Counted from the first letter of the stretch, positions 7,835 to 17,374 are shown. The stretch is DNA of 64,000 nt from Thiothrix subterranea (GCF_030930995.1 NZ_CP133217.1:3586001-3650000), one strand, 5' to 3'. Notes: generated by a model not told the origin, from the letters alone. Translations and numbers: made by a program.

Positions 7835-10135
7835 GTGAGCTGTCAGAAAAAACCCCTTGCTATCCGTAGCAGCGTTAACCGTGCCGAATCCCCCGCTATT
7901 GCCCTTGCTTCGGCTGCATTTGTCATGATGGCAACGCTTGCCGCCCCTAGCCAAGCGGCTGATGACACTAAAAAAGCCAAAACGGATGCCAAGGCTGACG
8001 TTACCCAACTCGAAGGTGTGACCGCTGAAGCCAAACAAGCTGCCCCCGGTTCTAACCCGAATGCTGACCCGGAAGCCCCATACAAAGTCGACAAATCCGC
8101 CAACACCAAATTTACCGAACCGCTCTTGAACGTTTCCAAAACCATCACCGTGGTCGGCAAAGAGCAGATGGAAGACGCGGGCGTCATGGCACTGAAAGAC
8201 CTAATGCGTACCCAACCGAGCGTAACCATGGGAACCGGCGAAGGCGGTAATGCGGAAGGCGACCGTTTCCTGATCCGTGGTTTTGACACCCGCAATGACA
8301 TTTTCGTCGACGGAATGCGTGACCCCGGTTCCACTACCCGTGATGTATTCGCCTCTGAGCAAATCGAAATTGCCAAAGGCCCAAGCTCTACCTTCGCAGG
8401 GCGTGGTACGACGGGCGGCGCGGTCAACAGCGTTTCCAAAAAACCGCAGGATGCTAACTTTGCACGCGGCACCTTGACCGTAGGCGACGACAACCGTGCG
8501 ACCCTAGACGCTAACCGCGTGGTCAACGACAAGGTAAAAGTACGCAGCAACCTGATGATTCAAGATTCCGAAATTGCCGGACGGGATCACCTGTACAAAA
8601 AAGGTCACGGTGCTGCCATCGCTGCTGATATTGCAGCCAGCGAGAAAATGGACGTTTCCTTGGATTATTACCACCTGCGTAACGAAGCCATGCCAGACCG
8701 TGGGCATCCGTGGGATCGGACAACCGGCGCACCGGCAGCGGTTGATCGTAGCAATTCTTACGTGATTGTCGGGCGTGACTTCCACGATACCGGTGCGGAT
8801 ATTTTAACGGGTACGGTGGACTACAAAGTCTCGCCAAACACCACGATCAACAGCAAAACCCGTGTAGGCGAAACCACCAATAAATACATTGTTTCCAAAC
8901 CGGGGAGCGTACCAGCAACGGGTTTAACCCCGGATGCGACCATCACGAATAGCGTGAACACCGCCGATTTCACCAATACCTTCACCGGCAATAGCACCCA
9001 AATCACCCATGAATTCTATCAAGGCGATGTCGAGCATATTGTGGTCGGCGGTTTTGAGGTGAGTAAGGAAAAAATCAAGAACGACGTACCGAGCTTGAAT
9101 GCGTTTAATGCGACGACCAATCCGGGGGGCATTCCCGCTCCCGTCATGAACATTATCAACCCGAACAATAACGTTGCCGCACCGGGCATCAATGGCGTGA
9201 GCCGCACCTCGAACATTAGTGCCGATGTGAACTCGGTCTACATCATGGATACCGTCAAACTCAACCCAAAATGGGAAGTCTTCGGCGGTATCCGTCACGA
9301 TACCTTCGACATTACCAGCGAATCCCTCACTTACGGGGCGGGTACAACCAGTGGTGCGGTGAATGGGGTCGCGCCTCCGGTCAAATACAATGAAGGCTTT
9401 ACCAACGGTCATGCCGGTATCGTGTATAAACCGAAGGAAAACGGCAGCGTTTACGCCTCGGTCAGTACCTCATCCAACGTACCGGGCGAAATGTATGATG
9501 GTGTGGGCGATGTTGCCTACGGTGGTTTGAATGCTTCAGTTGCTGCATTTGAGCCAGAGCGCAATAAGAGCGTGGAACTCGGCACTAAATGGAACTTAGC
9601 CAACGATAACCTCGCGGTCAGTGCGGCAGTGTTCCAATTGGATAAGAGCAACAAAATCGAATCCAACACCAGTAATAAAGGTGAAGTACGCCTCCAAGGT
9701 ATAGAGCTGGGTGTTTCCGGTAATGTCACCGAAAAACTCAGCCTTGCCGGTGGTGCAGTCTACATGGACAGCGAAATTACCGGTTCAGCAACCCCGGCGA
9801 ACCTTGGCAAACCGTTAGCCAATATTGCGGAAAAGAGTGCAAGCATCCAAACCAAGTATCAGGCCACACCGAAAATCGCCGTCGGTGGTAGCGTGATTCA
9901 TACCGGTGAAGTGGGCGGTGGTTCATTTGCAGCAACGACGGGTAACACCATCAAAGCCTCCAACCGCCTCGATTTGATGGGTGAATACAAAATCAACAAC
10001 AAGTTGTCAGCGCAGTTGAATGTGAAAAACGCGACCGATGAAACCATCTACGAAGCGTTATACCGCAGCGGTGCGCCGTTTACTTACGTTGCGCCGGGTC
10101 GTACCACCAACATTAGCCTCACTTACGACTTTTAA
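7835..10135 (+). CDS. TonB-dependent siderophore receptor (catecholate type)
   Basis: 766 residues starting at a GTG that follows CAGGAG at 7822-7827. A long signal peptide ends near SQAADD. A plug domain follows ([54 protein letters not shown]) and then a beta barrel ending in the terminal aromatic YDF. The plug motifs match Fiu/CatO-type receptors for ferric catecholates. It imports ferric siderophore across the outer membrane with TonB-ExbBD, which are not in the window. It is followed after two bases by a PiuC-type hydroxylase gene, a standard pairing, and preceded by a Fur box. Confidence 0.93.
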   Translation: MSCQKKPLAIRSSVNRAESPAIALASAAFVMMATLAAPSQAADDTKKAKTDAKADVTQLEGVTAEAKQAAPGSNPNADPEAPYKVDKSANTKFTEPLLNVSKTITVVGKEQMEDAGVMALKDLMRTQPSVTMGTGEGGNAEGDRFLIRGFDTRNDIFVDGMRDPGSTTRDVFASEQIEIAKGPSSTFAGRGTTGGAVNSVSKKPQDANFARGTLTVGDDNRATLDANRVVNDKVKVRSNLMIQDSEIAGRDHLYKKGHGAAIAADIAASEKMDVSLDYYHLRNEAMPDRGHPWDRTTGAPAAVDRSNSYVIVGRDFHDTGADILTGTVDYKVSPNTTINSKTRVGETTNKYIVSKPGSVPATGLTPDATITNSVNTADFTNTFTGNSTQITHEFYQGDVEHIVVGGFEVSKEKIKNDVPSLNAFNATTNPGGIPAPVMNIINPNNNVAAPGINGVSRTSNISADVNSVYIMDTVKLNPKWEVFGGIRHDTFDITSESLTYGAGTTSGAVNGVAPPVKYNEGFTNGHAGIVYKPKENGSVYASVSTSSNVPGEMYDGVGDVAYGGLNASVAAFEPERNKSVELGTKWNLANDNLAVSAAVFQLDKSNKIESNTSNKGEVRLQGIELGVSGNVTEKLSLAGGAVYMDSEITGSATPANLGKPLANIAEKSASIQTKYQATPKIAVGGSVIHTGEVGGGSFAATTGNTIKASNRLDLMGEYKINNKLSAQLNVKNATDETIYEALYRSGAPFTYVAPGRTTNISLTYDF

Positions 10136-10137
10136 TT

Positions 10138-10821
10138 ATGCTGCTGTGTATACCCAACGTCCTGACCAAACAACAAGTTGCCCAGTGTCGCGCCCAACTG
10201 GATGCGGCAGAATGGGTCGATGGCAAAGTGACGGCAGGTCAACAAGCCGCCACCGCCAAAAACAACCTGCAACTGGCACAGACTTCGCCACTGGCGCAAG
10301 AGCTAGGCGATTTCATCCTCGATGCACTCGCCAACAATTCGCAGTTCATCTCTGCCGCGCTGCCACTGAAAATTTACCCACCGCTGTTCAACCGTTACGA
10401 AGGCGGCGGTAATTTCGGTGTCCATGTCGATAATTCCATCCGCTACGTGCCGGGTACGATTGTCAGAGTACGCACCGACGTTTCCGCCACGTTGTTTCTC
10501 ACCGAACCGGAAGAGTACGAAGGCGGCGAACTGGTGATCGAAGACAATTTCGGCGCACAGGAAGTCAAACTCGCGGCAGGCGATATGGTGCTGTACCCCG
10601 CCACCAGTTTGCATCAAGTACTTCCCGTTACGAGCGGCGCACGCATCGCCTCGTTCTTCTGGATGCAAAGCATGATCCGCGATGACGGGCAACGCACCCT
10701 GCTCTACGACCTCGACCAGAGTATCCAAGAATTGACGCTGGAACTCGGCGTGGGGCATCCGCAAACCGTCAAACTCGCCGGGATTTACCACAATTTGGTT
10801 CGCCGTTGGGCGGATACGTAG
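10138..10821 (+). CDS. piuC: Fe2+/2-oxoglutarate dioxygenase, PKHD-type (PiuC/YbiX family)
   Basis: 227 residues, the usual family length. The double-stranded beta-helix iron ligands are visible as H96 and D98 (GVHVDN) and H159 (ATSLHQV), with the 2-oxoglutarate-binding R169. The start lies two bases after the receptor stop codon, so translation is probably coupled. PiuC-type hydroxylases accompany catecholate siderophore receptors and are induced by iron starvation; their exact substrate is not firmly known. It should share the Fur-controlled promoter upstream of the receptor. Confidence 0.92.
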   Translation: MLLCIPNVLTKQQVAQCRAQLDAAEWVDGKVTAGQQAATAKNNLQLAQTSPLAQELGDFILDALANNSQFISAALPLKIYPPLFNRYEGGGNFGVHVDNSIRYVPGTIVRVRTDVSATLFLTEPEEYEGGELVIEDNFGAQEVKLAAGDMVLYPATSLHQVLPVTSGARIASFFWMQSMIRDDGQRTLLYDLDQSIQELTLELGVGHPQTVKLAGIYHNLVRRWADT

Positions 10822-10824
10822 TTT

Positions 10825-10888
10825 TACCCCTCACCCCCAACCCCACACCCAGCCGCTTTCAGCGTCGTCCCTCAAGGGGCGAGGGGAG
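10825..10888. repeat. Intergenic palindromic CCCTCACCCCCAACCCC-type repeat
   Basis: A C-rich arm (CCCCTCACCCCCAACCCCAC) and a G-rich arm (GGGGCGAGGGGAGT) face each other across about 30 bases between the hydroxylase gene and the decayed iron-binding protein gene. Similar CCCTCACCCC / GGGGAGAGGGG palindromes occur dispersed in many proteobacterial genomes. It may act as a transcription stop or simply be a dispersed repeat. Confidence 0.5.
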
Positions 10889-10904
10889 TAAGAAGGAGAT
10901 CATT

Positions 10905-11654
10905 ATGTTGAAAAAATTGACTGCTACTGTACTGCTGTTGTGCAGCACCCAAGTGCTGGCTAATGAAGTGAATGTGTATTCCACCCGCGAAGAACAATTG
11001 ATCAAGCCGCTGTTGGATGCGTTCAGCAAAGACAATGGTGTAAAGGTCAATCTGATTACCGGTGATGATGACCCGCTGCTGGAACGCCTGAAACGCGAAG
11101 GTGCGAATTCACCTGCTGACGTGCTGATTACCGCCGATGCAGGGCGTTTGCACCGTGCAGTGGAAGCTGGCACATTGCAACCGATACAGTCCGCCAAGCT
11201 AAATCAGGCGATTCCGGCGAATTTGCGTGACCCTGCTAATCAGTGGTTTGGGCTGACTTACCGCGCACGGGTGTTGTTCTACAATCCCGCAAAAGTGCAG
11301 GCGAATGAACTGTCTACTTACGAAGATTTGGCTGATCCGAAATGGCGCAAGGTGAAAATGTTTTTCCCAAATCAGCGTGACCGTGGCACGCACATCAATA
11401 TCAGCGGCGCGGGCGTAACCAAATCCGCCAAAAACAAGGAAAATGCGGTTAAATTACTGGAATACATCGCGCTGGATGACGCGTAACGCTGGTATTCCAA
11501 CACCAACGGCGAATACCCCGCCAAACGCGGCATTCCTGCCAGCCCGGAATTGCAAAGCTGGGGTGCATTCAAAAGCGATGCGCTGAACCTGTCCAACCTC
11601 GGCAAGCACAATGCACAGGCGGTGATTATGATGGATAAGGTGGGTTGGAAATAG
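10905..11654 (+). pseudogene. Decayed ferric iron ABC transporter substrate-binding protein
   Basis: Starts at an ATG with AAGGAG upstream and a good signal peptide (STQVLA-NEVNVYS). It is closely similar to the intact protein at 58434-59447. Two lesions are visible. After DPKWRK about 85 residues are missing in frame, and the sequence resumes at VKMFFPNQRDRGTHINISG. A TAA at 11484-11486 then replaces the codon that is Gln in the intact copy, but the frame continues after it (RWYSNTNGEYP) to the proper end at 11652-11654. The deleted part includes segments that hold iron in FbpA-type proteins, so no functional product is expected. It is a relic next to the siderophore receptor operon. Confidence 0.9.
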
Positions 11655-11875
11655 CGCATCAGTGGCGAGCGGCGTACCGACTGAAACCGTTACGCCGCCG
11701 CTGGCATCAGGGATACGCCGATATTAACCACAAAATCGAACGAATCATCCCAAATAATCCATTTCACAAATGAATCAGTATTTAATAATATACCGATCAT
11801 GGAAAGCAAAACGATCGACTAGCAAGATCAATCTTTCTTAATCACATCTGACTGCTCACAGTAAAGGATACTGAA

Positions 11876-12517
11876 ATGGAAAACATGACAAACGCTATGC
11901 CACGCATTAACGAGCCAGCCCCGGCATTTGAAGCCCGCACCACCCACGGTGTAAAAAAGCTGGAAGATTACAAAGGCAAATGGTTGGTACTGTTCTCACA
12001 CCCAGCGGACTTCACCCCGGTTTGTACCACCGAATTCATGGCATTTGCCAAACGCCAGAGCGAATTCGCCGCGTTGAATTGCGACCTTTTAGGCTTATCC
12101 ATCGACAGCTACTACAGCCACGTCGCGTGGGTACGCAATATCAAGGAAAAATTCGGTGTGGAAATCGGTTTCCCGATCATCGAAGACCTGAGCATGAAAG
12201 TGGCGAATGCCTACGGCATGATCCACCCCGGCGCAGCGGATACTTCCGCCGTGCGTGCCACTTTCATCATCGACCCGAACGGCATTATGCGGGCAATGGT
12301 GTACTACCCGATGACCAACGGACGTTCGATTGATGAATTCCTGCGTTTGGTCGCCGCCTTGCAAACTTCTGATGCCAACAAAGTAGCAACCCCAGAAGGT
12401 TGGCAGCCGGGCGATAAAGTCATCGTGCCACCACCGCAAGATGTCGCAAGCGCAGAAGCCCGCATGAACGAAGGTTACGAATGCACCGACTGGTATTTCT
12501 GCAAAAAATCGCTGTAA
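11876..12517 (+). CDS. Peroxiredoxin, Prx6 / 1-Cys type
   Basis: 213 residues. The peroxidatic cysteine is C50 in HPADFTPVCTTE, and the C-terminal half has the long extension of the Prx6 group. Two further cysteines near the end (YECTDWYFC) could resolve the disulfide, so it may work as a 2-Cys enzyme in practice. It reduces hydrogen and organic peroxides in the cytoplasm. It stands alone with a 220-base upstream region and a strong palindrome just after its stop. A second possible ATG lies three codons in. Confidence 0.93.
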   Translation: MENMTNAMPRINEPAPAFEARTTHGVKKLEDYKGKWLVLFSHPADFTPVCTTEFMAFAKRQSEFAALNCDLLGLSIDSYYSHVAWVRNIKEKFGVEIGFPIIEDLSMKVANAYGMIHPGAADTSAVRATFIIDPNGIMRAMVYYPMTNGRSIDEFLRLVAALQTSDANKVATPEGWQPGDKVIVPPPQDVASAEARMNEGYECTDWYFCKKSL

Positions 12518-12542
12518 TCTAGTCCCTATACCTGCCATCACC

Positions 12543-12570
12543 GTAGAGACGCAACATCTTGCGTCTCTAC
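12543..12570. terminator. Perfect 12-bp stem palindrome
   Basis: GTAGAGACGCAA and TTGCGTCTCTAC pair perfectly around a CATC loop, between the convergent peroxiredoxin and GDT1-type genes. GTAGAGACGC palindromes are also known as dispersed repeats in other bacteria, so it may be both a mobile repeat and a bidirectional terminator. Confidence 0.6.
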
Positions 12571-12585
12571 CCTTCCAGCCCAAGC

Positions 12586-13155
12586 CTACAGCGCCAACAA
12601 CGTCGCGATACCCAAGGTGGCAAAAATAGCAGCCGCAATCCCATGCACCAATTTCAATGGTAAATTGCTGCCCATCTTATCGCCCAGCAACACCGCCGGA
12701 ACATTCGCCAGCATCATTCCCAGCGTTGTACCCGCGACCACCCAGAACAAAGAGGCGTATTGCGCCGCCAATGCCACGGTCGCAATCTGGGTTTTATCCC
12801 CCATTTCCGCGAGGAAAAACGCCACCACCGTTGCGCCAAAAATGCCGTAGTGCGTCGCATCCACTTTCACATCATCGTCATCCAGCTTGTCGGGGATCAT
12901 AATCCACACCGCCATTGCCAGAAACGACAAGCCCAAAATCCAACGCAACGCCTCTTCGCCTAACACCGTCGTGACCCACGCACCAATCGCCCCCGCGCCT
13001 GCATGATTCAGCAAAGTAGCCACCAAAATCCCCAGAATAATGGGAAGCGGGCGGCGGAATTTTGCCGCAAGCACGAGCGAAAGCAGTTGGGTTTTATCGC
13101 CGATTTCTGCGAGGGCAACAATGCCGGTTGGGACCAGAAAAGCTTCCATGCTCAT
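12586..13155 (-). CDS. GDT1 / TMEM165 family (UPF0016) membrane cation transporter
   Basis: 189 residues, about six hydrophobic segments in two repeats. Each repeat carries the family signature E-x-G-D-K-T: EIGDKTQ at about residue 17 and EMGDKTQ at about residue 118. Bacterial members export Mn2+ or exchange divalent cations across the inner membrane, often protecting against manganese stress. The start overlaps the stop of the upstream rhodanese gene by four bases (ATGA), so the two are translationally coupled. The exact ion cannot be told from sequence. Confidence 0.9.
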   Translation of the reverse strand: MSMEAFLVPTGIVALAEIGDKTQLLSLVLAAKFRRPLPIILGILVATLLNHAGAGAIGAWVTTVLGEEALRWILGLSFLAMAVWIMIPDKLDDDDVKVDATHYGIFGATVVAFFLAEMGDKTQIATVALAAQYASLFWVVAGTTLGMMLANVPAVLLGDKMGSNLPLKLVHGIAAAIFATLGIATLLAL

Positions 13156-13613
13156 TGACGCACGACCGGCTTACCCGCTTTGATCCAACCCATAATTCCG
13201 TTCGTCACGTTATACACGTCTTTGTAACCGACTTGCGCCAACATATCCGCCCCCGCTCGTGTGCGGTTGCCGGTGCGACAAATCAACGCAACGGGCTTAT
13301 CGGTAGCAGCTACTTGCTGCACTTTAGCCAAAAAATCCGGCGCAACAGCGCCATTTTTCTGAAACAGCGTAATCCGCTGGCTATCCGCGACAATGCCGGT
13401 TTGCGCCCATTCTTCCGGCAAACGAATGTCGATCAAGGTAACTTTTTGATCCAACAAAGTTTGTAATTCGGCATTCGATACATTCTTCACCGCCCCCTGT
13501 GCAGCCGCTGCAACCGCATTAGCCCCGCCGACACTTTCGGTTTTGGAACAAGCCCCCACCGTCATCACCACACCCATTGCCACCGTAAGAGCCAGCCATT
13601 TAACTGCATACAT
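13152..13613 (-). CDS. Rhodanese-domain lipoprotein
   Basis: About 153 residues from the ATG at 13613. A lipoprotein signal ends at VGACSKTES, placing the protein in the periplasm or on a membrane. The single rhodanese domain has the active-site loop ALICRTGNRTRAGAD with catalytic Cys in CRTGNR. The likely role is sulfur transfer or thiosulfate/persulfide handling outside the cytoplasm. It is the first gene of a two-gene unit with the GDT1-type transporter; a functional link between the two is not obvious. Confidence 0.87.
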   Translation of the reverse strand: MYAVKWLALTVAMGVVMTVGACSKTESVGGANAVAAAAQGAVKNVSNAELQTLLDQKVTLIDIRLPEEWAQTGIVADSQRITLFQKNGAVAPDFLAKVQQVAATDKPVALICRTGNRTRAGADMLAQVGYKDVYNVTNGIMGWIKAGKPVVRQ

Positions 13614-13669
13614 CACTATAAAACTCCAAAATTAACCATAATAAATAAGAACCGTTATTATTACAATGC

Positions 13670-13771
13670 TTAAGATGGCAGCGAAGCCAGCAGTTCTTCC
13701 AGCACTTGGACGTCGACTGGCTTGGGCATGTGCAGATCAAATCCAGCCGCTTCAGCCTTGCGCCCTTACCT
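13670..13771 (-). pseudogene. C-terminal remnant of a response-regulator receiver domain
   Basis: Read on the minus strand, the last 30 or so codons before a TAA at 13670-13672 give GRKAEAAGFDLHMPKPVD followed by VQVLEELLASLPS. This is the end of a REC domain: AGFD, then the conserved Lys-Pro, then the alpha-5 helix, as at the C-terminus of many hybrid histidine kinases. An in-frame stop lies just before it and no upstream kinase or receiver is found, so only the tail survives. It marks the left edge of the disrupted accessory region. Confidence 0.65.
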
Positions 13772-14437
13772 GTTGTGGCTGGAATCCCTCAAGCAATAAA
13801 AAATTTCAAAAAAATTACGCTGGCGACTGCCCGATTGCCTTCCTGCTTTGTCATTACCTGTAGAAACCGATTAAGATGCCCAGCGCATGACAGTATTGCG
13901 GGTGGAAGCACGCTTGCGCAGCGCTTGTTTGTAGGTCGGACTTTAGCCCGACAATTCCTTATAAAATATGGAAAATTCAGATTCCATAAAGCACGATAAT
14001 GATTTAAACTCGCTCAAATGATAAGCAACGAAAGCCTTCCCTCAGCGATTTAGTGTGTACGCACTAGGGCGGTAGCGTCGTTTTTGGGGCGTAAACCTGC
14101 CGTATGCTGCGGCGCAAAGAGGCGTTACTTCACGCTGAGCCAAGCAACGTGACACTGAACCCGGTAATGAATGCTTTGACGGCATCCCTTGCCCTTGCTG
14201 CAAAACCGGCATGATGCGGGACTGCCACACACCGCTGTTGTACCTGCTGGACAAATGGCTCGAAACACCCAGAACCCTGTGCTATGTTTGACCACAATCA
14301 GGGCGGAAACAGGCAGGACGGCAATGGATAGGCAACGGTTGGTGGGGAATCATCAGGCAACAGGGGCTGGCGGGGCGATGGGCAGAAAAAGCAATCCCCT
14401 TATAGATAAGGTGTCGGACTCCGTAGCACGCGGTTCC
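13772..14437. other. Stretch without an intact gene
   Basis: No convincing open frame on either strand. A small palindrome (GTCGGACTTTAGCCCGAC, 13935-13952) of a dispersed-repeat type is present. From about 14040 to 14290 the plus strand has short broken frames, one containing a cysteine pair motif (CPCCKTGMM), which could be the tail of a decayed transposase, perhaps IS91-like. That assignment is weak. The stretch looks like genomic debris next to the cassette array. Confidence 0.5.
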
Positions 14438-14499
14438 GTCCAACAAGGCATTTATGCCCAGTGCTGCCGCACACGGCATAAAATGCTTTAACGTTAGCG
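14438..14499 (+). repeat. Possible attC site, short divergent type
   Basis: Begins GTCCAAC, an exact match to the attC R'' consensus RYYYAAC, and ends ACGTTAG near R'. Between them GGCATTTATGCC and GGCATAAAATGC form a strong imperfect palindrome. At 62 bases it has attC size, but it is unlike the three longer attC sites downstream and its R' box fits GTTRRRY imperfectly. It would bound the left side of the first cassette. Confidence 0.45.
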
Positions 14500-14586
14500 G
14501 CAATACCGTCTCTTACTAAGTTTATTAATCAAAAAGTTTTTCTCGAAAACATAACTTTCAATTAACACGCTACAAAATTATTAATT

Positions 14587-15213
14587 ATGAGATTCTATAA
14601 CGGCAATGCAACTTTAGATAATATTTTGGGATTAATCGTTTTTGTGATTATATTGGGATTTCTCGCCAAATCATGCAATAAAAACACAGATAATACTCCT
14701 AGTGCCAAGTGGGAAAAATACGCCACAACTCCAGCAGATTCAAATATTGATACTCAAGCCAATAATATTAATCAATTAATCAATGCTCTTAAATACGATT
14801 TGCAAGGAAATAAAATTGAACAGTTAAAAATACTTCAAGGAATGGATGTAATAAAATCTAAAGTATTTGAAATGAAGAATTCAACAAGCATTGAGTATAA
14901 AAAAGCAGAACAAGAAAGAATCTTAGCTGCAAATGAAAGATTAAAAGCACAAAAAGAAAGAGAAATTGCAGAAGAAGAACGAAACAAACAATTTATGGAA
15001 AATATCAAGTTAAGTGTTTTTTCATTTTTATTAGGATTGGTTCCGGGCGCTGTTTCAAATGACTGGTTCATTCTGTTTTTCAAAAAAAATATATTAAGAG
15101 TCCCGCAAGAAGAACTAAATAACCATATTTCTTTATTTCATCGAATTATTGTTGGCTTTGTTTTGATGGTATTTTTAATTGCCGGTTTGGAATTAATTGA
15201 ATATTACTCATAA
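14587..15213 (+). CDS. Cassette 1: membrane protein with coiled coil, unknown function
   Basis: 208 residues, AT-rich. An N-terminal hydrophobic helix (LGLIVFVIILGFLAKSC, about residues 12-28) is followed by a polar region and a long charged heptad-like stretch (about 95-140, rich in E, K, R). Two further hydrophobic segments follow (about 143-160 and 184-203). The predicted topology is a three-segment inner-membrane protein with a cytoplasmic or periplasmic coiled coil. No known family is recognised. It is the first cassette of the array and ends about 50 bases before an attC. Confidence 0.65.
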   Translation: MRFYNGNATLDNILGLIVFVIILGFLAKSCNKNTDNTPSAKWEKYATTPADSNIDTQANNINQLINALKYDLQGNKIEQLKILQGMDVIKSKVFEMKNSTSIEYKKAEQERILAANERLKAQKEREIAEEERNKQFMENIKLSVFSFLLGLVPGAVSNDWFILFFKKNILRVPQEELNNHISLFHRIIVGFVLMVFLIAGLELIEYYS

Positions 15214-15264
15214 CATCAAAACACGAGATACTCTTAATCAATATTAAATTAATAATTAATGAAT

Positions 15265-15355
15265 GGCTAACGAGTTATTCGACGACGGACGCGGTGACAG
15301 CCCACGACTCCGTTTTGACTACTCCCCGCTGCGCCCGTCACACGAGACGTTATAT
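15265..15355 (+). repeat. attC site 1
   Basis: 91 bases, from GGCTAAC to CGTTATAT, with the shared inner sequence CGACGACGGACGCGGTGACAGCC. GACGGACGCGG on the left arm is complementary with small bulges to CCGCTGCGCCCGTC on the right arm. The outer TAACG / CGTTA boxes are exact complements. R'' and R' each deviate slightly from RYYYAAC / GTTRRRY. Confidence 0.72.
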
Positions 15356-15372
15356 TCACAAAGAGAGGGCAT

Positions 15373-16422
15373 ATGCCATATTTACTTGATTTAGAAAAAC
15401 TTCAGTTAGGAGATATAATTTTACAATCAGGCACATCTAAATTTAGTTGGTGGATAAAAAAGGGAACGAGAAGCGATTACTCTCATGCAATGCTATATGT
15501 TGGACATTCAATAATTCATGCACTGACTGAAGGGGTATATTCAACAAATCCACAAAGAATAATTGTTAACTCTGACAGGCATCTGAAAGTTCTAAGAAGT
15601 AAGAGTCAATTAACCGAAAGCAGCAGGAATATCATATGTAACTATGCGAGAAACCTATCTGGTAGCTTATATAACAAAGTTGAAGCGATCTCATCTCCAA
15701 TATTAAACAGATTTGATAAAGAAGCAATTTCTTCAGGACAATTCTGTTCTCGGCTTGTGGCTCAGGCTTATAAGCAGGCAGGCATATCAATATCTAATAA
15801 CCCAGACTATACTACTCCTGAAAATATTAATAAATCATCATCGTTAATTGAGGTGAAGAATTGCTTGATAGTTGCCGAACAACGACATATAGATTTTGCT
15901 GCAACAGATGATCCTATTCTTGAAAATCAAAAAAGAACATTTCAATGGCTGAATGTAGCTAGAACTTTATTTGCAAATAGAAGAATAAAAATACAAACGA
16001 TTAATGATGTCGCTGAGGCATTAATGGAAAATCAAGACTTAGATAATGAAATTAGCAAACATATAAAAGATAGCAAATATTTAGAACATTACGATTATGA
16101 TAAAGTAACAAATTCATATCGCTATAATCTCCCCCTTTTTATTAAGAAATATCAAGAAACGGACATTGACTTGTTTTTCCAAGAGCTTAATAAAGAACCA
16201 GACCTAATTCTTCGGCATTCAAATAATTATTTTCAAAGTGGATTAAATTATGCACATCTGGGACTTGAATTTCACAAACTTCACACGGAGTTATATAAGA
16301 ATTTATTAAAACTATCTGAAGAGAGAATAAGCATATTATTTCAGTTTGCCACTATTATAAGGCAACCAAAATTGATAGAGATAACAAACTATCTGTTAAC
16401 ATATATCAAAAAAATAATATAA
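15373..16422 (+). CDS. Cassette 2: YiiX/NlpC-P60-like papain-fold protein with helical C-terminus
   Basis: 349 residues, AT-rich, with AGAGAGG just upstream of the ATG. The N-terminal 150 residues resemble permuted papain-fold enzymes of the YiiX/YaeF type: LQLGDIILQSG, then SDYSHAMLYVG with the candidate catalytic His, then SGQFCSRLVAQAY with the candidate Cys. Such proteins are thought to cleave amide or thioester bonds in lipids or peptides. Residues 170-349 are mostly helical, rich in E, K and N, without a recognised domain. The order His before Cys is that of the permuted group. The stop codon lies inside the following attC. The cellular target is unknown. Confidence 0.7.
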   Translation: MPYLLDLEKLQLGDIILQSGTSKFSWWIKKGTRSDYSHAMLYVGHSIIHALTEGVYSTNPQRIIVNSDRHLKVLRSKSQLTESSRNIICNYARNLSGSLYNKVEAISSPILNRFDKEAISSGQFCSRLVAQAYKQAGISISNNPDYTTPENINKSSSLIEVKNCLIVAEQRHIDFAATDDPILENQKRTFQWLNVARTLFANRRIKIQTINDVAEALMENQDLDNEISKHIKDSKYLEHYDYDKVTNSYRYNLPLFIKKYQETDIDLFFQELNKEPDLILRHSNNYFQSGLNYAHLGLEFHKLHTELYKNLLKLSEERISILFQFATIIRQPKLIEITNYLLTYIKKII

Positions 16423-16507
16423 CGAGTGTTTCGACGACGGACGCGGTGACAGCCCGCGATTTTTAATGGCTTACTCCCCGCCGCGCCCGTTATGCTGGAC
16501 GTTAGAT
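16417..16507 (+). repeat. attC site 2
   Basis: 91 bases, carrying the same inner core as the other long sites (CGACGACGGACGCGGTGACAGCC, then CCCCGCCGCGCCCGT) and ending GACGTTAGAT, an exact GTTRRRY box. The left box AACGAG pairs with the right CGTT. The stop codon of cassette 2 falls inside the site. Confidence 0.78.
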
Positions 16508-16557
16508 TAACAAAACACAAACTCAAAACCCTCCCAAAACTATTAATGTATACATAA

Positions 16558-17349
16558 ATGAACTCTGAAGAAATAATACCTTACCTAGTAAAGTGGACAA
16601 ATGATAATTCTGGCTTTCTTTCCTTACTGCTGTTTATTATACCTTTACTAGGTAGTGTTATATTTTGGCTGCTTAACAAAATTTCTCAAAAAAAAGAAAA
16701 GAACATAATCAATAAAGAGATAACACAGAACTACTTGAATCATCTAAAAGAATTTGAAGAGTATATAAATAGACTCAAAAATAAATATGAATATATTAAA
16801 ATCCCCAACACCAGAGAGTTTCATAAAAACTTATTCCCTAATGCTATTAATGGGGATTTTAATTATAACAATGACTTAATTGATAAAACAAAGTACCTGA
16901 TTTATCAAATTCTAGATACAAATCACAAATATAATCCTTCATACAAAGGACGATATGAACCAATAATAGATGTCATGTCTAGCTTAGAAATGAATCTCGG
17001 CTCTGAAATAACTGAAATTTCCTTTACTCCAAGAGATGAAGTATTTGTTACTGGCTTATATAGTTGTTATGGAATAATAAATGAAAATTACATAAGAAAA
17101 ATATACGACCAAGAGGAAAGAAAAGTCATAATCAAAGATAATCCAGACAATTATGATGAGGTGGCTGAGATATTATATTTGATTTTATCTTTTACTCCAT
17201 TACTAAATTTGGATTTCCTTCCTCTTAATAAAAACAAATTACTGGCTTACGATGCCAAAGAATACAAAAAGAAATATAAAGTCAAAGACCAAAAAATGCA
17301 GGTTCATTATTTTCCTTTTGGAATGGTAATGAAAGTTCGATTTGAATAA
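16558..17349 (+). CDS. Cassette 3: single-pass membrane protein, unknown function
   Basis: 263 residues, AT-rich. One hydrophobic helix near the N-terminus (FLSLLLFIIPLLGSVIFWLL, about residues 20-39) is followed by a lysine-rich positive stretch, so the remaining 220 residues are probably cytoplasmic. That part is charged and mixed alpha/beta in appearance, with no motif that I recognise. Short membrane-anchored proteins of this kind are common in integron cassettes. The gene lies 50 bases after attC site 2 and is followed by the intron-split attC. Confidence 0.62.
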   Translation: MNSEEIIPYLVKWTNDNSGFLSLLLFIIPLLGSVIFWLLNKISQKKEKNIINKEITQNYLNHLKEFEEYINRLKNKYEYIKIPNTREFHKNLFPNAINGDFNYNNDLIDKTKYLIYQILDTNHKYNPSYKGRYEPIIDVMSSLEMNLGSEITEISFTPRDEVFVTGLYSCYGIINENYIRKIYDQEERKVIIKDNPDNYDEVAEILYLILSFTPLLNLDFLPLNKNKLLAYDAKEYKKKYKVKDQKMQVHYFPFGMVMKVRFE

Positions 17350-17374
17350 ATTTTATTAAAAGATAAATAATCTA

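Noticed and set aside
14040-14290. IS91-like transposase tail
   Set aside because: Only a short CPCC-type motif in a broken frame; not enough to name a transposase, so it is described only as debris.
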